The position numbers were made by a program, and so were the translations under genes. Positions 1 through 7,433 of a DNA stretch of 14,980 nucleotides are shown here, one piece after another. The notes below the pieces were generated by a model, which worked only from the letters and a program-made list of their open reading frames with translations, had not been told where the DNA came from and did not search any database. Source of the DNA: an uncultured Porphyromonadaceae bacterium (GTDB lineage: Bacteria; Bacteroidota; Bacteroidia; Bacteroidales; Muribaculaceae); contig CABUTY010000006.1 in assembly GCA_902494595.1 (NCBI GenBank), forward strand, positions 1 through 14,980, written 5' to 3'. Numbering within the stretch: the first letter of the stretch is position 1; every line of letters begins with the position of its first letter.

Positions 1-421
1 ACATGTGATAGTGGCTTTCGACACTTGTTACAGCGGAGGTGCCGACAGAGGCGAGCAAACTGACAATCCCGATCCGGAAAGCGATGTGGAATGGTCAGAA
101 ACGACAAGAGGTACTGATGATGAGTTCCCGGTCAACAGTTCTGCGACAACATACCTACGCAGTATCACAAAGCCGTCTAACTACTCATCAAATGGAGGCA
201 ATATCACTATAATCAGTGCTTGTGAGAGTGATAAGAGGAACTATGAATGTAAGGAAAGGCATTCCGGCCGTAAATATGGCTCCCTTAGCTATTGTATCGG
301 GAAAATGCTCGATAGAAATGTTCCGATGACTCAATGGGGAGATTATTTCCGGACAAAGAAATATAAAACTCTACGGATATTCCGTCCTTCGCAGAATCCG
401 GTTGTAGAAATACATAAATAA
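1..421 (+). CDS. Caspase-like peptidase (C14 family), C-terminal part; 5' end outside window
   Basis: This is the C-terminal part of a cysteine protease of the caspase/metacaspase type. The reading frame is open from base 2, so the true start lies upstream of the window. The sequence HVIVAFDTCYSGG matches the strand and loop that carry the catalytic cysteine in C14 peptidases (Cys codon 26-28; DxCxSG pattern). The paired catalytic histidine would lie upstream and cannot be checked. A later ITIISACESD stretch fits the following strand and specificity loop of the caspase fold. Between them lies an acidic, Ser/Thr-rich insertion of roughly 50 residues, which may be a processing linker. The protein ends shortly after the fold, so no extra C-terminal domain is present. 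A terminator follows at once (444-472), which separates it from the next genes. The family call is fairly firm; substrate and role are unknown. Confidence 0.82.
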   Translation, partial: HVIVAFDTCYSGGADRGEQTDNPDPESDVEWSETTRGTDDEFPVNSSATTYLRSITKPSNYSSNGGNITIISACESDKRNYECKERHSGRKYGSLSYCIGKMLDRNVPMTQWGDYFRTKKYKTLRIFRPSQNPVVEIHK

Positions 422-443
422 GAAAAGACACAATCATTATCGG

Positions 444-472
444 GTCCGCCTCAGATATGGGGTGGACTTTTT
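444..472 (+). terminator. Rho-independent terminator after the caspase gene
   Basis: A nine-pair stem with two G-T wobbles is formed by GTCCGCCTC (444-452) and GGGGTGGAC (459-467), with a 6-nt loop, followed by TTTTT (468-472). It lies 22 nt after the caspase stop codon and before the probable start of the next gene at 529. It should uncouple the caspase from the downstream run. Confidence 0.7.
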
Positions 473-528
473 GCGTTTACCTTTTTCATTTTTTGGTATT
501 ACTCTATGCAAGACAAAAACGAAAAGAT

Positions 529-873
529 ATGATAACTAAACAGGAATTCGATTTTGCCGCCAAGACAGTTGTCTCCAACTTCGCAGTGGCACTTCCTAAG
601 ATGATTAGCTATAAAAGCTACATTCAGAAATCCATCCTCGATATAGCGACCAACCGTGAACTTGAAGATGTGCGCGACTGCCGTATCAATCAAGGTATGA
701 TCGACAAGCTCTGCGGACTTGCTAAAAACGAGTGGATGCTTTCCTCAGACGCCCAGTCGCTTTACTGCTCGGCAATGGCTGTGGCAACAATAATCAAGGA
801 ATATGACTGGGGAACACAGTACCTCATAGGAGATGGCCTATGGGAAATCGCACAACGCATACAGAACGCATAA
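529..873 (+). CDS. Hypothetical protein, 114 aa
   Basis: A small predicted cytoplasmic protein that I do not recognise. The frame is open from 457, but those upstream codons overlap the terminator hairpin and its T tract and encode an implausible hydrophobic start. I therefore place the start at the ATG at 529 (MITKQEFDF...). The protein is mostly helical by eye, with no signal peptide, no membrane segment and no obvious catalytic motif. It is the first gene after the terminator, and the next gene starts 11 nt after its stop, so it probably heads a transcription unit running to 5393. I see no convincing promoter in 473-528. Confidence 0.65.
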   Translation: MITKQEFDFAAKTVVSNFAVALPKMISYKSYIQKSILDIATNRELEDVRDCRINQGMIDKLCGLAKNEWMLSSDAQSLYCSAMAVATIIKEYDWGTQYLIGDGLWEIAQRIQNA

Positions 874-884
874 ATATATAATCA

Positions 885-1397
885 ATGAAAACTCGTAAAT
901 TCAATTTCACCGGGAGAATCAACGGTGTTAAAAAAGACCTTACCGTGAGTGCACCGGTTGAAAACGGAGGCGTCTATACCAATAAGTATTGTCCGCAGGA
1001 CCTTCTAACCGGTGGTGTCAGCTTTGTAACGGCTGTAAATGGTGAGGTACTCGGAGAGTTTGTCACCGACTCTCAGAAGCAGATACTGGCTATGGAAGCC
1101 GCCGGGAAGCAGAGAACACTTCTGGATGTTCATGTCGCAGGACTTATGGCTGTCGTTATGGATCACCTTGCACGCTGCGGACGGTTGATTTTCGGCGACC
1201 TTCTCATCTATATGGACTGTTTCAGCCTTTTGCTGGAAGCCGATGGATTCCAAGAAGATGAAATTAAAGACATCTACCCTCGCGTGACACGCACAATCGT
1301 GGAACTCTATCCCGATTATATATTTAATACGACGGATCTTTCGCCATTCAAAGGTAGCCACTTCGACTTCGTGCTCTTCAATCTCGCCCATAAGTAA
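885..1397 (+). CDS. Hypothetical protein, 170 aa
   Basis: I do not recognise this family. The N-terminal 60 or so residues look beta-rich (FNFTGRINGV, DLTVSAPVENGG, VSFVTAVNGEVLGEFVT). The rest is helical and hydrophobic in places (VHVAGLMAVVMDHL, LIFGDLLIYMDCFSLLLEADGF), ending in an aromatic tail. There is no signal peptide or clear membrane segment, so it is probably cytoplasmic. It sits 11 nt after the previous gene and 10 nt before the lipoprotein gene, which supports co-transcription. The ATG at 885 is the only good start near the upstream stop. The function cannot be assigned from sequence. Confidence 0.7.
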   Translation: MKTRKFNFTGRINGVKKDLTVSAPVENGGVYTNKYCPQDLLTGGVSFVTAVNGEVLGEFVTDSQKQILAMEAAGKQRTLLDVHVAGLMAVVMDHLARCGRLIFGDLLIYMDCFSLLLEADGFQEDEIKDIYPRVTRTIVELYPDYIFNTTDLSPFKGSHFDFVLFNLAHK

Positions 1398-1407
1398 ATC
1401 AGAAATT

Positions 1408-1731
1408 ATGAAGAAGTTATTATCAATAGCTGCAACCATCATCGCCCTCATCTTTGTCTCATGTGCAGATTCAATCAGTGAGATAGAGAAAACCTATCAA
1501 CGAGGCATCGAGAGAGCTGAATCTGCCCAATCTCCCGAAGAACTATCCCAAATCACCATTGATGTGCGTAATGAACTTATTAACGGTGCTAAAGGAATCG
1601 GCGGTGACAGGAAACTGAGCGAAGAAGAAATGCACCGATATTACAAGGCTCAGCATGAGTTTGAGCAAGCAATTGAGAATCGGCACTATCAGCTTACCGG
1701 TAATAGAGGCGTTTGGTGTGATGCCGAATGA
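1408..1731 (+). CDS. Small putative lipoprotein, 107 aa
   Basis: The protein begins with a short basic segment (MKK), a hydrophobic core and a lipobox-like end, IFVSC, with Cys19 as the likely lipidated residue. This is a typical signal peptidase II signal of Bacteroidota. The mature part is about 88 residues, highly charged and helical (SEIEKTYQRGIERAESAQSP), possibly a short coiled coil, with no catalytic motif. It is spaced 10 nt from the upstream gene. It is the first exported product in this run and so may provide an envelope anchor or partner for the secreted TPR-protease encoded further down; that link rests only on gene order. Confidence 0.75.
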   Translation: MKKLLSIAATIIALIFVSCADSISEIEKTYQRGIERAESAQSPEELSQITIDVRNELINGAKGIGGDRKLSEEEMHRYYKAQHEFEQAIENRHYQLTGNRGVWCDAE

Positions 1732-1786
1732 TTTACCTTTCTCAAATCTGAGTATATATAATCAAAGAAATCTAAAACTCAAAGAC

Positions 1787-2146
1787 ATGGAACTATCTCC
1801 AATGGACAAAATGATTATCCCCGGTTTGTTCTCGCCGCAGGAAAAACAGTCATTATACCAAGTTATGTGCGCAGTGCGCCAGATTGGTAATCATCACATG
1901 ATGCAGAAGGAGAATCACATTCATGAAGTGATGGCAATAGCCGGTATCACATCTAACGACCAAATCCAATCGCGGACTTTAACCCAACCGCAGATGACCG
2001 GCATACTCAAGCGTATGGAAGATGGGAAAAAGCTTTACTTCGCCAAATTTGTTTCTATCACCGGACTCATCGGCGGTATCTCGGAAAAAGAGACAATGTT
2101 TATCAACTGGCTCTATTCAGAAATCAATGTGCCTACAGACTTCTAA
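1787..2146 (+). CDS. Hypothetical all-helical protein, 119 aa
   Basis: A small predicted cytoplasmic helical protein. The frame is open from 1655, but that region overlaps the end of the lipoprotein gene in another frame. The ATG at 1787 (MELSPMDKMIIPG...) gives a sensible product and I choose it. The layout of helices with an ISEKETMFINWL segment near the C-terminus is reminiscent of TerB-like helical bundles, but I see no diagnostic metal-binding residues, so this is only a suggestion. The next gene starts 2 nt after its stop, pointing to translational coupling. There is a 55-nt gap before it with no convincing promoter. Confidence 0.65.
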   Translation: MELSPMDKMIIPGLFSPQEKQSLYQVMCAVRQIGNHHMMQKENHIHEVMAIAGITSNDQIQSRTLTQPQMTGILKRMEDGKKLYFAKFVSITGLIGGISEKETMFINWLYSEINVPTDF

Positions 2147-2148
2147 CT

Positions 2149-2505
2149 ATGTTTACTCCACCCAAACCGCGTTTCCGGGACCATTTCCGTCAAGACCTCA
2201 TCAACAATCTGATGAATAGGTCAAATCAAGGAACAATACAACTCTACAAACATCATGTTATAACGGAATGTGTAATGTACTCTTGCGATATGTGTCTGGA
2301 GTTTCAGCGCAAATCCGATGGTCTCTTGACTTCCGACTGGATTGAACATATCACGAAAGAAGTGGGTGAAGCTCTCAAAAGCATACTTCCACGAGACTTC
2401 AATGACGCTGACATCCATGTTGCAATCGAGAAGGTACAACAGCTTATGCGCTTTCCTGCCACAAATCTACAAGAAGAAGTTGACAGATACTATAACCGTA
2501 TTTAA
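2149..2505 (+). CDS. Hypothetical protein, 118 aa
   Basis: A small predicted cytoplasmic protein of unknown family. It is helical and rich in Arg, His and Met, with two cysteines in the stretch MYSCDMCLEF (a CxxC) but no second pair that would make a clear zinc site. There is no signal peptide or membrane segment. It starts 2 nt after the previous stop and ends 12 nt before the TPR-protease gene, so it is very likely part of the same operon and probably translated together with its upstream neighbour. The function is unknown. Confidence 0.65.
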   Translation: MFTPPKPRFRDHFRQDLINNLMNRSNQGTIQLYKHHVITECVMYSCDMCLEFQRKSDGLLTSDWIEHITKEVGEALKSILPRDFNDADIHVAIEKVQQLMRFPATNLQEEVDRYYNRI

Positions 2506-2517
2506 TCTTACGATGAG

Positions 2518-4569
2518 ATGAATCTTTTAATAAAAATCACACTGGCTTTTGCTTTAGCTGTAATTACATTTCAGCCGATGGCAGCCAAAACCAATGAGCC
2601 GTCATATAATTTCAGTCGAGCGCTTGAAGAAGCACAACGTGGCAACAAGCAGAGTGCAATGGAATACTTCAGCAAAGAAGTAGCCGACAATCCTAAGAAT
2701 GGATATGCGTATATGGCGATGGCAGCATTCCATATGGATAATTCAGACTATGGCGAGGCTCGGAATGCAGTAGAGTCAGCGATGAAGTATCTACCTAAAA
2801 AAGATAAAGGGAGTCTCGCGCGTGTGCTTTTGCTTCGTGGTCAACTGCTCGTCATCGAATGCGACACTGTTGGCGCATATTGCGACATGGCAACCGCAAT
2901 TAAACTTGATCCGACCGACGAAGAAGCTTATGAGAAACGAGCCCAGTTGCTATATGAACAGGGCCGTTACGATGATGCGGATACTGATTATCAAAAGATA
3001 CTTGCACTCGATCCTGGTGGAGTGATGGGCAGAATGGGGCTTGGACGTAATTCGTATGCCCGTAAAGATTATGACAAAGCAATCGAACAATATAATCGCA
3101 TCATAGCTCTTAATCCAGATTATTCTTCGGGGTATTCTTTCAGAGCAGAAGCTTATCTTGCTAAAGGAGAATATCTGAAAGCTATTGAAGACATTTGTAA
3201 GGCGCTAGAAATAGACAGCGATTCTAAAGCCCATTATCTTCTGTTTCAGTTCCCCGCAGATCAGCTTTCACTTATCGTAACTAAGTTAAAAGGACTTTCT
3301 GCAAAGCATCCCCATACAGGAGAATATGAATACTACACTGCGCAAGTTTACAATGATAAACGTATGTTCCTTGAGTCTAATGAGGCTCTTGAAAGGGCTT
3401 ATAGCATTGATGCACGAAGTTTCCTTCTGGAAATGATTGCCGATAATTACTCGGAGATGGGTGACTATGCCAATGCCCTGAAGACAATAGATCGTTCTAT
3501 CCAGATGAATCCGGATGATGACAATCTGATTGGTGAACGAGCGGACATTTTGGGAGAATCCGGCGATGTTGAAGGAGCCATATCCCAGTGGAGCGAATTC
3601 ATAAAGAAAACTCCTGATTTCTATGGCGGATATTATAGGCGCGGATTTTTTGAAGACAATTCCGGGAAGACAGAAGAGGCACTTGCTGACTATGACATGG
3701 CGGTTATGTTATCTCCCCAATATGCTTATGCACATCTTGGCAGAGGTGATATGCTTGAAAAACTCGGTCGTCATGACGAAGCCATTATTGCTTATCAGAA
3801 AGTGGTTGAACTGGACACGATTCCTAATAATGAATCCTGTGCCATGTATGCTCTGTTGGCTTTAGACAGAAAAGATGATGCGATTGCCTTTATGGAAAAG
3901 GTCCTTGCCAACGACAGCATTAATCCTGGCAATTATTATGATGCGGCATGTTTCACGTGTCGCCTTGGAGATAGAGAGAAATCTTTAAAGTACCTAAGAA
4001 CGGCTTTTGAAAAAGGTTTCAGACGGTTTGACCATGTACGACGTGATGATGACTTGGCGGATATACGGGGACTTTCTGAATTTGCAGAACTTATTTCAGA
4101 GTATGAATCCCAGCTTCCTTCACAGGAAGAAAGGCCATCAACAGTGGACGAGAATGATAGTAGCGATTCGACTGAAGCCGTCGAAATTCCGTTTACTCCT
4201 GCTGGCGGCGTAACTGAAGTAAGTTGCTCGATTAACGACCTACCATTGAAGTTCATCTTTGATACGGGTGCAAGCATAGTTTCTCTTTCAATGGTGGAAG
4301 CAAATTTTATGATGAAGAACGGTTATCTCAAACGAAGTGATGTTGTAGGCAGCGGCAATTTCTTTGATGCAAACGGCGACATCTCGGAAGGAACAGTTAT
4401 CAACTTACGGGAGATTGACTTTGGCGGATTGAGACTTGATAATGTTCGTGCATCAGTCGTGAGAAATCAGAAAGCCCCTCTATTGCTTGGTCAGTCAGTT
4501 TTAGGTCGCCTTGGCAAGATTGAGATTGATAATCAGAACAAGAAACTTATAATAAAACCGAATAAATAA
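2518..4569 (+). CDS. Exported TPR protein with C-terminal retropepsin-like aspartic protease domain
   Basis: This 683-residue protein has three parts. Residues 1-23 form a signal peptide (hydrophobic core ending MAA-K). Residues about 31-530 are a long array of tetratricopeptide repeats, seen as repeated units such as YDDADTDYQKILALDP, YDKAIEQYNRIIALNP and HDEAIIAYQKVVELD, a protein-binding scaffold. After an acidic Ser/Thr linker (about 533-553), residues 556-683 form a single-domain aspartic protease of the retroviral type: FIFDTGAS with catalytic Asp582 in DTG, then LLLGQSVLGRLGKIEID, the usual second hallmark. Such domains work as dimers, each chain giving one Asp. The protein should act in the periplasm. 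The VWA gene follows after 2 nt, so production is probably coupled. The domain calls are solid; the substrate is unknown. Confidence 0.88.
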   Translation: MNLLIKITLAFALAVITFQPMAAKTNEPSYNFSRALEEAQRGNKQSAMEYFSKEVADNPKNGYAYMAMAAFHMDNSDYGEARNAVESAMKYLPKKDKGSLARVLLLRGQLLVIECDTVGAYCDMATAIKLDPTDEEAYEKRAQLLYEQGRYDDADTDYQKILALDPGGVMGRMGLGRNSYARKDYDKAIEQYNRIIALNPDYSSGYSFRAEAYLAKGEYLKAIEDICKALEIDSDSKAHYLLFQFPADQLSLIVTKLKGLSAKHPHTGEYEYYTAQVYNDKRMFLESNEALERAYSIDARSFLLEMIADNYSEMGDYANALKTIDRSIQMNPDDDNLIGERADILGESGDVEGAISQWSEFIKKTPDFYGGYYRRGFFEDNSGKTEEALADYDMAVMLSPQYAYAHLGRGDMLEKLGRHDEAIIAYQKVVELDTIPNNESCAMYALLALDRKDDAIAFMEKVLANDSINPGNYYDAACFTCRLGDREKSLKYLRTAFEKGFRRFDHVRRDDDLADIRGLSEFAELISEYESQLPSQEERPSTVDENDSSDSTEAVEIPFTPAGGVTEVSCSINDLPLKFIFDTGASIVSLSMVEANFMMKNGYLKRSDVVGSGNFFDANGDISEGTVINLREIDFGGLRLDNVRASVVRNQKAPLLLGQSVLGRLGKIEIDNQNKKLIIKPNK

Positions 4570-4571
4570 CA

Positions 4572-5393
4572 ATGGGACTATTCAGTAAGAAAAAAAGGGC
4601 TGTAATTGTGGAGGAATCCTCCACAGAACAGACAGAGTCAGCAGTCTGTAAGGATAATGCTCTTGGGGACGTGGCTCCGAAAAATGTCGGTAAACTTGAT
4701 ATGGTTATTGCCTTTGATACCACCGGATCCATGGCTCAATATATTGGTGCAGTACGAAAAGAGGTGTCGGAGTTGATCCCACAGCTATTCAAAGACAATG
4801 ATGACTTACGCCTCGGCATCGTTGCATTCGGGGATTACTGCGATATGGATAATGCGCAGACTTTTGGCGACGCATACCAAAGCATACAGCCGACCTCCAA
4901 TGAAAACGAGCTCATCAAGTTCGTTCTCAATTCAAAAGATACGTCCGGCGGAGATGGCCCCGAGTTCTATGAACTGGTCCTCCGAAAGATTGTGGAGGAA
5001 ACGCAATGGCGAGAAAACTCCACACGCTCCATTCTTCTGATTGCGGACGCGGTACCCCACGAACTCGGTTATACCTATCAGGACTTTGTTATCGGTAATC
5101 AGATTGACTGGCGGGTAGAAGCTCGCAAAGCAGCCGATATGAAAATCAAGGTTGATACCGTAACAATCACCGGTGAGCAATGGTTTAAGGAACTATCCGC
5201 AATGACCAATGGTGTCAGTGTACCATTCAGAACCGGTTATAAGACGGCTGAACTCGTTCGGGCATCAGTAATGTCTCGTGGTTCTATGAAAGCACGATGC
5301 AACTTTGACGTGCTCATGGGAGCCTGCGACGATGATGAAATGAAAGAGGTGTATGCCTCTTATAAAAAAGAACAGGATTCATTTGACTCTTAA
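4572..5393 (+). CDS. VWA domain protein with complete MIDAS motif
   Basis: A 273-residue von Willebrand factor A-type protein, probably cytoplasmic as it lacks a signal peptide. Residues 43-53 (DMVIAFDTTGS) give the first MIDAS element, DxTxS, with Asp49 and Ser53. Thr124 in the DTSGGDGPEF loop and Asp159 in LLIADAVPHE are good candidates for the other metal-binding positions. The DTTGSM form resembles VWA domains of alpha-kinase-type proteins more than the usual DxSGS. The C-terminal 70 residues (NGVSVPF... onward) are shared with the partial protein at 14766-14980. It follows the TPR-protease gene by 2 nt and is the last gene before a strong terminator. VWA domains usually bind partner proteins through a divalent metal, so a scaffold or sensor role is plausible. 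Confidence 0.85.
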   Translation: MGLFSKKKRAVIVEESSTEQTESAVCKDNALGDVAPKNVGKLDMVIAFDTTGSMAQYIGAVRKEVSELIPQLFKDNDDLRLGIVAFGDYCDMDNAQTFGDAYQSIQPTSNENELIKFVLNSKDTSGGDGPEFYELVLRKIVEETQWRENSTRSILLIADAVPHELGYTYQDFVIGNQIDWRVEARKAADMKIKVDTVTITGEQWFKELSAMTNGVSVPFRTGYKTAELVRASVMSRGSMKARCNFDVLMGACDDDEMKEVYASYKKEQDSFDS

Positions 5394-5413
5394 TCCGATA
5401 CATGCCATCAAGT

Positions 5414-5457
5414 AGTAAATGCGGCGAATTTTTTGATTTGTCGCATTTACTTTTTTT
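5414..5457 (+). terminator. Strong Rho-independent terminator
   Basis: A 12-pair stem is formed by 5414-5425 (AGTAAATGCGGC) and 5440-5451 (GTCGCATTTACT), with one G-T pair, a 14-nt T-rich loop, and a run of seven T (5451-5457). It begins about 20 nt after the VWA stop codon and should end the 529-5393 transcription unit. Confidence 0.88.
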
Positions 5458-5499
5458 GCCTTCTGGGATTACCTGATGTAACGAAATAAAAACTCAAAA

Positions 5500-5874
5500 A
5501 TGAAAAAGATTCTTTTAATCTTCATGCTCCTTATTGGAGCGATTGCAGCTCAAGCCCGAGAGCCTTACGGCGATTACATTTGCCGATATATAGTAGAAGG
5601 CGGCAGATATCATGTCATCAATAATCCCATTAAAATAACCCACTATGGGATTCAGGTAAAAAACACCAATGCCGGGACAAAGACGTGGCAGGCAAACTAT
5701 CAGGGACCGATTAGATTAACAAATCGTGGTGGAAGTGAACGATTTCATAACTTCTATCTCACTAACCAGCATGTGGAGTTTTCTATCAGTGATCGCCCAT
5801 GTGCCAACTATAACGGCAAGAATTACTATATCATCAATTTTGATGGACAATGGCAACTTGCCGAAGCAAGATAA
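5500..5874 (+). CDS. Small exported protein of unknown function, 124 aa
   Basis: The first 19 residues (MKKILLIFMLLIGAIAAQA) are a clear signal peptide with an A-x-A cleavage site, giving a mature periplasmic protein of about 105 residues. The mature part is beta-rich and aromatic, with many Tyr, Asn and Gly residues (GDYICRYIVEGGRYHV, NYNGKNYYIINFDGQW) and two cysteines that could form a disulphide. I do not recognise the family. It lies just after the strong terminator, so it needs its own promoter, but no TTTG/TAnnTTTG pair is convincing in 5458-5499. A 74-nt gap separates it from the next gene, so it may be monocistronic. Confidence 0.72.
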   Translation: MKKILLIFMLLIGAIAAQAREPYGDYICRYIVEGGRYHVINNPIKITHYGIQVKNTNAGTKTWQANYQGPIRLTNRGGSERFHNFYLTNQHVEFSISDRPCANYNGKNYYIINFDGQWQLAEAR

Positions 5875-5948
5875 AAAATCTAAAAGTTTGTTTACCATTT
5901 TGAGTTGTTTGGTAAATTAATATACCGGAACTTCAAATTTTCATAGAA

Positions 5949-6641
5949 ATGGAAACAATAATCCCGTTTATTATTCCTGCTATTGTAGCATTCTGTATTT
6001 TTCTTCGAAGGATGGAAAGGAAGAAGGAGGAAGAACAGGAATTAGAAAACAAGTATCTTAACAGTCACTATGATGATGCTGTGAACCAGGTTTATGACGC
6101 AGCACGGGAATCAGCGGAACAGACGCATAAACAGATAGAAGATTCAATGAAAGGAGAGCAAGAAAACGAGCCCGACACCCTCGGCCTCATGTTCAGGACA
6201 CTGAGCAATCTCGGTTGTCAGCCAAAGACGGATGATGACGGGTCTCTTAGAGTAGCTTATCAGGGAGAGAAATTCCACATGGAATTCTTTGGAAGGTATG
6301 TAAGGATATGGGATCCGATGTGGGCAGGGATAGAAGCTGATGACCCCAATATGCCTAAAATCCGTGAAGCTGTCAATGCCACCAACTATAATTTTGGAAC
6401 GACAGTGGTTTTGGATAATCCCAATGAAAAAGGGGTTATCGCATTTCACACCATCAGCGACATCATGCTTCATCCAGCATGTCCCGACAACGAGCCTTAT
6501 GTCAAGGCTGTTCTTGATTCATTCTTCGATGCGAAAGAGCAGGTGATTCGCAACTTTAAGCAAATCGACACTAAACAGATGGAAGCCCGGAAGACCCGTC
6601 GGCCGCTAGGCTTCACCACAAATACGGACTCTAACGAATAA
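5949..6641 (+). CDS. Membrane-tethered YbjN-like domain protein
   Basis: A 230-residue protein with an N-terminal membrane anchor (residues about 3-19) ending in RRMERKKEEE, followed by a charged, probably coiled-coil segment to about residue 70. From there to about 200 it resembles the YbjN / type III chaperone-like fold: a short helix (LMFRTLSNLG), then strands (SLRVAYQGEKFHMEFFGRYVRIWDP), a helix with the characteristic AVNATNYNFGTTVVLD segment, another strand, and a C-terminal helix. Proteins of this fold are often linked to protein-protein contacts and, for E. coli YbjN, to stress responses. The basic residues after the anchor suggest that the domain faces the cytoplasm. It is 6 nt upstream of the six-TM protein gene and likely works with it. 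The family call is moderate. Confidence 0.65.
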   Translation: METIIPFIIPAIVAFCIFLRRMERKKEEEQELENKYLNSHYDDAVNQVYDAARESAEQTHKQIEDSMKGEQENEPDTLGLMFRTLSNLGCQPKTDDDGSLRVAYQGEKFHMEFFGRYVRIWDPMWAGIEADDPNMPKIREAVNATNYNFGTTVVLDNPNEKGVIAFHTISDIMLHPACPDNEPYVKAVLDSFFDAKEQVIRNFKQIDTKQMEARKTRRPLGFTTNTDSNE

Positions 6642-6647
6642 AAAATC

Positions 6648-7433
6648 ATGAAAACAAGCTTCTACTTTGTCCTTTGGATTTTGATATACCCAGTTCTCGG
6701 GCTATTCAACAACAGTTTCATCGACAATAACGCTTTCATTGTGGCTCTCGCCATCGTCTGGGGGCTATCATGGTTGCTCAATCGTATGATGCCTGACACT
6801 CTAACCTATGAACATGTTTCGCAGGTAGCCTCTATACTTGAAGATGTATATACGGGCAATGTGTCATCTTTTAAGAAGCGCCTTGTCCGAGAGTCAAACA
6901 TTGAGACTCTCACTGCGATATATTTCATTGTAACAACAATCGTTATCTCGCTTGCCATATTCAAATTAGGAGTAAATGACTGGATAGCCTTGGTAATCTT
7001 CGGATTCTTTACATACGGAGCAATATCCCGAAGCATCTCACTTATACGGGCAAAGGCGGCACTCAAATCCAATCCGATACCTGAACAATGTATGGAGATT
7101 GCCGATGAGACATACAAACTTGATTATGCTTCGTATTACGATGCGCGTAATGGCGTTTCATACCAAGATATGTTCCCTCCGAAACCAAAATACTTCAAAA
7201 CATTCAAGGCTTTTTCGGTAGTCATCTCTGCCATTGCGTCGTTACTTGGATTGCTCTACATCATTCTCGGTGTCTTAATAATGCTTTCTCAAACGACTCT
7301 CGAAGCCGGGGCCGTTGCCGGGATGTACTTCCTGTATGGCTCGATGGCTGCATACTTTGGAGTGAAAGATTTCGTATCTTGCCTTCATACAAAATCAAAC
7401 ACAATAACTAATAGCAAAGAACAGGCTGCATGA
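6648..7433 (+). CDS. Integral membrane protein with about six TM segments
   Basis: A 261-residue membrane protein that I do not recognise. Hydrophobic segments lie at residues about 4-20, 29-46, 89-106, 111-130, 187-213 and 221-238, which gives three pairs separated by hydrophilic loops of about 40 and 55 residues. The second loop contains a Tyr-rich stretch (YKLDYASYYDARNG). The tail is short and polar. It starts 6 nt after the YbjN-like gene, and its stop codon overlaps the start of the Sel1-like gene by 4 bp (ATGA), so the three genes form a coupled unit. No transporter or enzyme motif is visible. Confidence 0.75.
   Translation: MKTSFYFVLWILIYPVLGLFNNSFIDNNAFIVALAIVWGLSWLLNRMMPDTLTYEHVSQVASILEDVYTGNVSSFKKRLVRESNIETLTAIYFIVTTIVISLAIFKLGVNDWIALVIFGFFTYGAISRSISLIRAKAALKSNPIPEQCMEIADETYKLDYASYYDARNGVSYQDMFPPKPKYFKTFKAFSVVISAIASLLGLLYIILGVLIMLSQTTLEAGAVAGMYFLYGSMAAYFGVKDFVSCLHTKSNTITNSKEQAA

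Noticed and set aside
457-528. Upstream extension of the first small protein to 457
   Set aside because: Those codons overlap the terminator hairpin and T tract; the ATG at 529 is a better start.
1655-1786. Upstream extension of the helical protein to 1655
   Set aside because: It overlaps the lipoprotein gene in another frame; the ATG at 1787 fits better.
5891-5916. TTTACCA / TGGTAAA hairpin with 12-nt loop
   Set aside because: A 7-bp AT-rich stem without a T tract is too weak to call a terminator or operator.
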